64,000 bases of DNA from Ectothiorhodospiraceae bacterium. Lineage in GTDB: Bacteria > Pseudomonadota > Gammaproteobacteria > HK1. The stretch is from NCBI GenBank assembly GCA_024234875.1, contig JACKNM010000021.1, positions 17,889 to 81,888 of the forward strand, written 5' to 3'. Every line of letters begins with the position of its first letter. Within the stretch, counting starts at the first letter, position 1. Below, piece after piece: positions 57,845 through 64,000 of this stretch. The notes beneath the pieces were generated by a model, which saw only the letters and a list, made by a program, of their open reading frames with translations, searched no databases and had not been told where the DNA came from. Both the position numbers and the translations under genes were made by a program.

Positions 57845-59127
57845 GCACCGCTCCCGCGGCGATGGCGCCGAAGAGCACGAGCCCGAGCGAGCCTCGAGTG
57901 CCTCGAACCGCATCGGGTGCGCGCCCTTTGCGCGTGCTGGTCCTGGCCGGCCTTTATCCCAACTCCGAGCAGCCACGACACGGAATCTTCGTCGAGACCC
58001 GCGTGCGCAAGCTGGTCGAGGCCGGCGGCGTCGAGGTCAACGTCATCGCCCCGGTGCCGTGGTTCCCACTCGAGCATGCGCGGTTCGGCCGGTATGGCCG
58101 GTACGCGCGCGTGCCCGCGGTCGAGACGCGCCACGGCATCGAGATCAGTCACCCACGTTGGCTCGCGGTGCCAAAGGTCGGGATGGCGGTGGCTCCGCTC
58201 CTCAACGCCGCGAGTGTGCTCGCCGCGGCGCGCCGGCTGCGCAGTCGTGGTTTCGACTTCGACGTCATCGATGCGCACTTCTTCTATCCGGACGGCGTCG
58301 CCGCGACCATCGTCGGCGCGGTGCTCGGTCGCCCGGTCGTGGTGACCGCACGCGGCAGCGATCTCAACCTGTTCCCACGCCACGCGATTCCCCGGCGGTG
58401 GATCCGCTGGGCGGCGCGCCGGGCGGCGGCGGTCATCACCGTCAGTGAGGCCCTTCGCCAGGTGCTCCTCGAGATCGGTGGTGACGACGTCCGGTCGAGA
58501 ACCGTGCGCAACGGTGTCGACCTCGGTCTCTTTCGCCCCACCGATCGGTCAGAGGCTCGCAAGACCCTCGGGCTCGACGGCGCGGTGGTTCTCGCGGTGG
58601 GAAATCTCGTCCCCGAGAAGGGGAACGACGTCCTCGTGCGCGCGCTCGCCCAGCTCCCGGGAGTCACGCTCGTTCTCGTCGGAGAAGGCCCGCAGCGCCA
58701 GCCGCTGGAGGCCCTGGCTCGCACCTTGGGCGTCGAGGAGCGAGTTCGGTTTCATGAGAACGTTCCGCAGCCCGAGCTGGCGAGCATTTACGGTGCAGCG
58801 GACGTGCTGGCGCTCGCGTCCGAGCGCGAGGGATGGCCGAACGTCCTGCTCGAGGCGATGGCCTGCGGGTGTCCCGTGGTGGCAGCCGACGTCGGTGGCG
58901 TGCGTGAGATCGTCGGTGACACGGTCGCCGGCACGGTAGTGCAGCAGCGCTCTGCGGAGGCGTTCGCCAGCGCGCTACGCGGCGTGTTGGAGTGCCGGCC
59001 GAGCGCGGACGTCGTTCGTGCCCATGCAGCGCGGTACGCATGGGACGAGGTGAGTGAGGCTCACCGCGCCGAGTTGGAACGCGCGGCGGGGCTTCGTGCG
59101 GTGGCCGTGCCCGGGGGCTCTCGGTGA
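57841..59127 (+). CDS. GT4 family glycosyltransferase
   Basis: This 428-residue GT-B enzyme has the N-terminal pattern LRVLVLAGLYPNSEQPRHGI, the middle block VVTARGSDLNLFPRH and the C-terminal nucleotide-sugar site EREGWPNVLLEAMACGCPV. A disordered leader of about 28 residues precedes it. It overlaps the genes on both sides by four bases. The specific sugar is unknown. Confidence 0.9.
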   Translation: MSTAPAAMAPKSTSPSEPRVPRTASGARPLRVLVLAGLYPNSEQPRHGIFVETRVRKLVEAGGVEVNVIAPVPWFPLEHARFGRYGRYARVPAVETRHGIEISHPRWLAVPKVGMAVAPLLNAASVLAAARRLRSRGFDFDVIDAHFFYPDGVAATIVGAVLGRPVVVTARGSDLNLFPRHAIPRRWIRWAARRAAAVITVSEALRQVLLEIGGDDVRSRTVRNGVDLGLFRPTDRSEARKTLGLDGAVVLAVGNLVPEKGNDVLVRALAQLPGVTLVLVGEGPQRQPLEALARTLGVEERVRFHENVPQPELASIYGAADVLALASEREGWPNVLLEAMACGCPVVAADVGGVREIVGDTVAGTVVQQRSAEAFASALRGVLECRPSADVVRAHAARYAWDEVSEAHRAELERAAGLRAVAVPGGSR

Positions 59128-60089
59128 TCGGGTGTCTGACGCGCGCTGCTGCACGGTTGGCCTATCCCGGCGGCACCGGCGGGCACTTCAACGTGCTGCT
59201 CTACCATCGAGTCCTGCGGGAGCCGGATCCGCTCGCCCCGAGTCTGCCGACGGCGGAGACCTTCTCGGCGCTGATGTCTGTCCTGCGGGAGTCGTTCAAC
59301 GTGCTCTCACTGGGCGATGCATTGCGGCGCCTGGATGACGGCACACTCCCAGCGCGTACGGTGTGCATCACCTTCGACGACGGGTACGTGGACAACCTCG
59401 AGGTTGCGGCGCCGATCCTTCGATCACTGGGCATTCCCGCGACGGTCTTCGTCGCGACAGACTTCCTCGAGCGCGGGATCATGTGGAACGACCGGATAAT
59501 CGAGGCAGTGCGTCGGCACGACGCCGCGCTGCTCGACCTGGACGATCTCGGGCTGGGGCGCCATGACACAACCACGATGGCGAGCCGCCGGCGCGCCGTC
59601 GAAACCCTCCTCGCGGCCACGAAGCACCGGCCGCTGAGCGAGCGCGACGCGATCGTCGCATCGCTCGAGGCGCGGTGCGGGACCGGCCCGTCGCGGCTCA
59701 TGATGGTGCCGGCGCAGGTGCGCGAGTTGCGCCGTTGCGGCGTCTCGATCGGGGCCCACACGATTCGGCATCCGATTCTGCGCGCCATGGCCGCTGACGA
59801 GGCGCGGACGGAGATTGCCGGCAGCAAGCGCCAACTCGAAGCGCTTCTCGACGAGGAGGTCGCCCTGTTCGCCTATCCCAACGGACGGCCGGGTGACGAC
59901 TACGACCCCGTTCATGTCGAGATGGTTCGGGAGGCGGGTTACACCGCTGCGGTCAGCACCACCCCGGGCGTGGTGAGTGTGTCCTCGGCCCGCTTCGAGT
60001 TGCCGCGCTACACGCCGTGGGACCATGCCCCCGGGCGTTTTGCAACCAAGTTGGCCGTGCACGGGTTCCGGCCCGGAAGCCTGAGCTGA
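59124..60089 (+). CDS. Polysaccharide deacetylase family protein (second)
   Basis: The 321-residue NodB-type protein has the catalytic block VCITFDDGYVDN (about residue 78) and a later SIGAHTIRHPIL carrying the metal histidines. A C-terminal ALFAYPNGRPGDDYDP is also typical. The GTG at 59124 overlaps the previous stop (GTGA). It differs in type from the deacetylase at 52620, so the polymer may be deacetylated at two places. Confidence 0.9.
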   Translation: MIGCLTRAAARLAYPGGTGGHFNVLLYHRVLREPDPLAPSLPTAETFSALMSVLRESFNVLSLGDALRRLDDGTLPARTVCITFDDGYVDNLEVAAPILRSLGIPATVFVATDFLERGIMWNDRIIEAVRRHDAALLDLDDLGLGRHDTTTMASRRRAVETLLAATKHRPLSERDAIVASLEARCGTGPSRLMMVPAQVRELRRCGVSIGAHTIRHPILRAMAADEARTEIAGSKRQLEALLDEEVALFAYPNGRPGDDYDPVHVEMVREAGYTAAVSTTPGVVSVSSARFELPRYTPWDHAPGRFATKLAVHGFRPGSLS

Positions 60090-60102
60090 GTGGGCGGAGG
60101 TC

Positions 60103-61911
60103 GTGGTGGGTGAGACGAGTGTAGATGCGTCGAGGTTCGAGGTGAGTGGGATGCCGGCAGCGTTCGCTGCATCGATATCGCTGCCGCCAACGGGCCCTGC
60201 CGCGCGGCAGGGTGGCCCGATCAAGGGCGAGGGTGGCTGGTGGCGGCAGGTCGACGGGCTGGCCGTGATCTGTAGTGGGCGCCCAAGGTTCGGGCTCGAG
60301 AGCTCGGATACGCGCGCGCCGGAAGAGGTCGTGGCCGCGGCTTATCGTCGCCACGGAGTCGACTTCGCCAGGAGCCTCACCGGGGAGTTTGTCTGCGCGC
60401 TCGTCGATGGGGCGGCGAACCGGGCCTTCGTGGCGCAGGACCGGATGGCCTCCCGGCGGCTGTACTTCGCCCAGGTCGGCGGGCGCCTCGCGTTCGGTAC
60501 CGGCTTGCAGCAAGTGGTCGACCATGCCGGCATCGAGCGACGGCTGTCACGACAGGCGATCTACGAGTACCTGTACTTCCACATGATCCCGGCGCCGCTC
60601 ACCATCGTGGAGGGCGTCTCGAAGCTCGCCGGTAGCCAGCTGCTCGAGGTGAGCGGGGGAAGCGTCCGGGTGCGAACCTACTGGCAGCCCGAGTTCCGCG
60701 AGACCACAGACCGTGGCATGGACGCGGTCGGGGAGGACCTGCTTGCCGCCTTGAGAGGCGCGGTAGGGCGCAGCGTCGAGGGGCTCACGCCTGAGAGCGT
60801 CGGCGCATTCCTGAGCGGTGGACTCGACAGCTCCTCGGTTGCCGGGATGCTCGCCGACGTGACGAACGGTGCAGCTCGAACATTCACGATCGGCTTCCCC
60901 GACAAGGCGTACGACGAGTCTGGCTACGCCGAGATCGCGGCGCGGCACTTCGGTACCCGCCATCATCTCAAGATGTTGGAGCCGCGAGAGGTGATCGACG
61001 CCATCGTCGCGATCACGCTGCATCAGGACGAGCCGTTCGGGAACTCCTCTGCACTCCCGACGTACTTCTGCGCCGCCGAGGCACGGCAAGCCGGGGTCTC
61101 CACCCTGCTGGCGGGAGACGGCGGTGACGAGCTCTTCGGTGGCAACTCGCGCTATGTGAAGCAGGGCGTGTTCGAGATCTACGGCCACGTGCCGGCGGCG
61201 CTGCGACGGAGCATCATCGAGCCGCTGCTGCTCGGACCCGTCGGCCTGGGGAAGCTGCCGCTACTGCGAAAGGGGGCGAGCTATGTACGCCAGGCCAATG
61301 TCCCGCTCCCGGACCGTCTCGACACCTACAATTTCCTGCATCGATACGCGGCCGCGGACATCCTTACCGACGACTTCCTCCGGGGGCTCGACCTCGAGCG
61401 CCCGATCCGTCACCTGCGGGCCCGCTACAACGAGTTGGACGGGCTGACGCCGCTGAACCGTATGCTCTACCTGGACTGGATGCGGACGCTTCAGGACAGT
61501 GATCTGGTCAAGGTCACGAGCATGTGTCAGCACGCCGGAATCGACGTGCGCTATCCCATGCTCGACGCCGAGGTGGTCGACCTGTCCTCCCGGCTGCCGA
61601 CGCACTGGAAGGTCAGGCGCGGTCGCCTCCGCCATTTCTACCGTCACGCGGTACGCGGCTTCCTGCCGCAGGCCGTGCTGACGAAGCGCAAGCACGGATT
61701 TGGGCTCCCGTTCGGCCACTGGGCGCGGCGCGACTCCGATCTGCGCGACCTGGCTCACACCAATGTCAGGTGGCTGGGCGAGAACGCGGGGTTTCGGCCC
61801 GAGTTCCTGGAGCAGGCGATCCAGCTGCACGGCAGCGATACGCCTGGCTACTACGGCGAGCTGGTGTGGATTCTGATGGTTCTGGGGATTTGGCTTGGAC
61901 GACACCAGTGA
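60103..61911 (+). CDS. Asparagine synthetase-like protein with degenerate glutaminase domain
   Basis: The 602-residue protein has a complete AsnB-type ATP-binding domain: PP-loop LSGGLDSSSVAGM (about residue 230), LLAGDGGDELFGG, and KVTSMCQHAGIDVRYPMLD. The N-terminal half keeps the glutaminase fold remnant VAQDRMASRRLYFAQVGGRL, but it has no initiator Met-Cys-Gly; residue 2 is Val. It cannot release ammonia from glutamine in the usual way. It may use free ammonia or another amine, or work with another subunit, as in related amide- and lactam-forming enzymes. GTG 60103 is preceded by GGCGGAGG. Confidence 0.86.
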   Translation: MVGETSVDASRFEVSGMPAAFAASISLPPTGPAARQGGPIKGEGGWWRQVDGLAVICSGRPRFGLESSDTRAPEEVVAAAYRRHGVDFARSLTGEFVCALVDGAANRAFVAQDRMASRRLYFAQVGGRLAFGTGLQQVVDHAGIERRLSRQAIYEYLYFHMIPAPLTIVEGVSKLAGSQLLEVSGGSVRVRTYWQPEFRETTDRGMDAVGEDLLAALRGAVGRSVEGLTPESVGAFLSGGLDSSSVAGMLADVTNGAARTFTIGFPDKAYDESGYAEIAARHFGTRHHLKMLEPREVIDAIVAITLHQDEPFGNSSALPTYFCAAEARQAGVSTLLAGDGGDELFGGNSRYVKQGVFEIYGHVPAALRRSIIEPLLLGPVGLGKLPLLRKGASYVRQANVPLPDRLDTYNFLHRYAAADILTDDFLRGLDLERPIRHLRARYNELDGLTPLNRMLYLDWMRTLQDSDLVKVTSMCQHAGIDVRYPMLDAEVVDLSSRLPTHWKVRRGRLRHFYRHAVRGFLPQAVLTKRKHGFGLPFGHWARRDSDLRDLAHTNVRWLGENAGFRPEFLEQAIQLHGSDTPGYYGELVWILMVLGIWLGRHQ

Positions 61912-61975
61912 GCACCCGACTGGTGGCCGCCGACGGGGACGTGCCGCGGACTCGAGCACGCAAAGGAGGTGCGCG

Positions 61976-63163
61976 GTGGGAGTGAGCTTTCCGTCGCCGT
62001 TCGCGCCGGTGCTCCCGGTCCTGCGTTCTCGGTGCACGCCTCGCCTGCCCGGGCAGCGCCGGGCCAAGGACGTCCTCCAGGGGCGAGATCGCTGCTTCAC
62101 AAGCAGCGGCAGCGCAGCAATCGAGCTCGCGCTGCGACTGGCTGGCGTCAGCTCCGGTGACGAAGTACTAGTCCCCGCATTCAACTGCCGAACGATGGTA
62201 GAACCCATCCTGCGAATCGGCGCTAGGCCAGCGCTCTACCGAGTATCGCCGACCCTGGAGGTCGAGATTGACGCCATTGCACGAGCAACCAGTCGAACTC
62301 CGCGTGCCCTTGTTTTTCCACATTACTTCGGATTCCCGAACCCGATCCGAGACGTATCGAAATGGTGCGACGATGAGGGTGTGGTCTTGGTCGAGGACTG
62401 CGCTCATGCCTTCCTATCGACGGTCCAAGGCGTCCCAGTCGGCGGAAGCGGCGAGTTCGGTGTAGCGAGTCTGCGCAAGTTTTATCCAACTGACGGAGGA
62501 GGGTGTCTTTTCAGCGAGAAACCATTGCCGGCTGGGCTCCGACCAAAGCAAGCCTCGTGGTCCAGTGAGGCGCGAGCCTTGGTTACCGTGGCCGAGCAAA
62601 GCCTACGCTGGGTACGGAGCGGGCGACGCCTGATCGAGCTCACGGCTGGTGCGCGGGCGGGACTTCGTCAGGCGCTTCAAATTTCCGATCGCACAGTCAT
62701 GGATTCCGCGGCCGCCCGGACTACGGTGGCGGTTAGCACGCCGACGCCACCCAACGTTGTCTCGGCGTCGAGTAGATGGGCGGCTTGGTGTGCTCTGCGT
62801 GGAATTTCGACGACGGCCGTCGAGCGCCGTCGGTCGAACTATCTCACCATTGCCGATGCAGTGTCCGGGTGCGCGCGCGCCCGGCCGCTCTTCCCGGCGC
62901 TTGGGAACGAGGTCGCCCCATACATGGTCCCGCTGCTACTCGACGTTGCCGAGCCGTACTTCAGCCGCCTGAAGTCGGCTGGTGTGCCAATTTGGCGATG
63001 GGACCGCCTGTCGAGTTACACCCTTGCGACACCGGCCTTGACGGGACTCTGCCCGGTAACCCGCGATTATGGCGAACGGCTCCTCCAGTTGCCCTGCCAC
63101 GAAGGACTGAGTGAAACGGAGCTACATCGAATATGCGACATGCTCAAGAGAACACTCCGCTAG
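61976..63163 (+). CDS. DegT/DnrJ/EryC1-type PLP aminotransferase-like protein
   Basis: The 395-residue fold-type I PLP protein has a cofactor loop FTSSGSAAIELALRLAG (about residue 41) and DEVLVPAFNCRTMVEP. The aspartate pairing with the PLP pyridine nitrogen is in VVLVEDCAHAF, and the likely Schiff-base lysine is in ASLRKFYPTDGGG. DegT-type enzymes make amino sugars such as those in surface polysaccharides. GTG 61976 is preceded by a perfect AAGGAGGT (61962-61969), which settles the start against upstream in-frame codons. Codon use changes here to lower GC, suggesting recent acquisition. Confidence 0.85.
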   Translation: MGVSFPSPFAPVLPVLRSRCTPRLPGQRRAKDVLQGRDRCFTSSGSAAIELALRLAGVSSGDEVLVPAFNCRTMVEPILRIGARPALYRVSPTLEVEIDAIARATSRTPRALVFPHYFGFPNPIRDVSKWCDDEGVVLVEDCAHAFLSTVQGVPVGGSGEFGVASLRKFYPTDGGGCLFSEKPLPAGLRPKQASWSSEARALVTVAEQSLRWVRSGRRLIELTAGARAGLRQALQISDRTVMDSAAARTTVAVSTPTPPNVVSASSRWAAWCALRGISTTAVERRRSNYLTIADAVSGCARARPLFPALGNEVAPYMVPLLLDVAEPYFSRLKSAGVPIWRWDRLSSYTLATPALTGLCPVTRDYGERLLQLPCHEGLSETELHRICDMLKRTLR

Positions 63164-63479
63164 AAAAATGGTGGAGAAGCGATGGCGTTGGAACGCCGTG
63201 CCCGCGATCTCCCTTCGCCTGCAAGCCCTTGGTAGGAGGCTGAGCCGCCCACGACAACGACGAGCGTCTGCGGACCCGAGGAATTGTGTTCAGGGCGTGA
63301 GACACCTGGCCCGCTTGGACCCTCGTGGAGCGAGAACTCGGCCTCTCGACCGAGTCAGACGTAATGACATCGAGGGCCCTCTTTCAACTCGGAGAGCGCA
63401 GGGGCGTTGAGGCTGAGGATAAGCGCCGGAAGCCGATTGCCGCCCCTAGCCTAGCAAGAGTCGAGATCAGAACCAGAAC
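63164..63479. other. 316-base region with no clear gene
   Basis: No conserved reading frame was recognised on either strand. A plus-strand frame continuing to 63410 is Arg-rich and overlaps the upstream gene, so it is not called. GC content is lower than in the rest of the window. It may hold the promoter of the partial gene that follows. Confidence 0.4.
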
Positions 63480-64000
63480 ATGATGCACGCGAGGAGAGAA
63501 TCTACAAACTGGCGAATCGACACTGCGGATGAGCTCGGGGACGATCTGTGGAGAATGTTGGACTCTGAGAACGAGCGAGTCTGTGGGAAGCATCCCCTCC
63601 TCGACTCTCGATTCGTCCGGCCGCTCCTTCAGTACTTTCCTGCCGATGTGCTGGTTGCCCACAGCTACACCAAGCGCCAACGTGCTGCGCTTCTGCTCTT
63701 GGTCCGCGAAAGTCCATGGCGAATCGTCGGGTACCGGCCATATCAAAGCCAACTCGCCTTGGCAATTGTTGACCCGAGGTATCAATTGGACTTCGGAGAG
63801 ATCTGTCGTGTCTCTGGAGTCGGAACGTTGCGAATGGACCTCTCTGCTATCGACCCGAAGTATCAAAGCGGCCTTATCAAACGCGCCCCAGACCGTGTCT
63901 ACTCGGTCCGGGCTACAAACATCGTCATCAAGGCCGATGGGAGTTTTGAGGCGTACTGGCAGTCACGGCCCAGGAAGATGCGCAAGAATGTTGAGCGTCA
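63480..64000 (+). CDS. CelD/BcsL-like GNAT acyltransferase (3' partial)
   Basis: An open frame from ATG 63480 (or 63483) runs to the window end without a stop, giving about 173 residues. It contains LLLLVRESPWRIVGYRPYQ, VIKADGSFEAYWQS and ends with RPRKMRKNVER. This pattern, a strand-rich first half followed by a basic K/R-x-R-K-N-x-x-R motif, matches the CelD/BcsL (Acetyltransf_6) family that modifies extracellular polysaccharides. Codon use is strikingly less GC-rich than in the core of the window (AGA, TCT, CAA and ATC are common), pointing to horizontal transfer. Confidence 0.62.
   Translation, partial: MMHARRESTNWRIDTADELGDDLWRMLDSENERVCGKHPLLDSRFVRPLLQYFPADVLVAHSYTKRQRAALLLLVRESPWRIVGYRPYQSQLALAIVDPRYQLDFGEICRVSGVGTLRMDLSAIDPKYQSGLIKRAPDRVYSVRATNIVIKADGSFEAYWQSRPRKMRKNVER

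Overview
The window is GC-rich, mostly single-copy bacterial chromosome. Several gene orders point to a gammaproteobacterium: dnaX-ybaB-recR, orn-nnr-tsaE-amidase, rng-yhdP and mnmA-hflD. hflD is essentially confined to that class. The high GC and the XrtA/PEP-CTERM exopolysaccharide locus would fit a Chromatiales/Ectothiorhodospiraceae-like environmental organism, but the genus cannot be fixed from sequence alone. No CRISPR array, insertion sequence, prophage or tRNA was recognised.

Layout. 1-2.6 kb: a 5'-truncated 5-formyl-THF cyclo-ligase, nnrS and a convergent SDR. 2.8 kb: the SRP 4.5S RNA. 3.0-8.2 kb: a compact soxBDAG operon for tetrameric, folate-dependent sarcosine oxidase. 8.2-9.0 kb: a secreted PEP-CTERM protein with a consensus sigma-54 promoter. 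9.4-13.8 kb: an FAD oxidoreductase, a homodimeric AceE/MdeB-like E1 enzyme and a divergent Lrp regulator with paired operators. 13.9-21.2 kb: housekeeping genes dnaX, ybaB, recR, phhB, orn, nnr, tsaE and an N-acetylmuramoyl-L-alanine amidase.

20.87-25.15 kb is abnormal. Reading across frames recovers the amidase C-terminus, hflD, mnmA, a DUF4126 gene, a DUF4197 gene and the yhdP C-terminus. All are recognisable at protein level but broken by frequent 1-2 base indels, while both flanks are clean. This looks like an uncorrected stretch of assembly rather than six decayed genes, and the four inner genes would be missed by normal gene calling.

24.9-30.5 kb carries yhdP and rng on the minus strand. 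31.1-38.5 kb is a tightly overlapping Mrp/Mbh-type cation/proton antiporter operon. It lacks mrpA, has an MbhD-MbhE-like subunit, three NuoN/MrpD-like antiporter subunits and a small membrane protein. 38.6 kb is a Sel1-repeat protein.

39.4-59.1 kb is an XrtA (exosortase A)/PEP-CTERM exopolysaccharide locus: priming sugar transferase, the PrsK/PrsR two-component system with a sigma-54 activator, XrtA fused to an EpsI domain, export lipoprotein, chain-length protein, tyrosine kinase, outer-membrane protein, ATPase, deacetylase, FemAB protein, glycosyltransferases and an amidotransferase. PrsK/PrsR is expected to act through sigma-54 promoters such as the one found 30 kb away in front of the PEP-CTERM gene. 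59.1-64.0 kb is a strain-variable tail: a second deacetylase, an AsnB-like protein without its glutaminase cysteine, a DegT-like aminotransferase of lower GC, and a partial CelD/BcsL-like acyltransferase cut by the window end.
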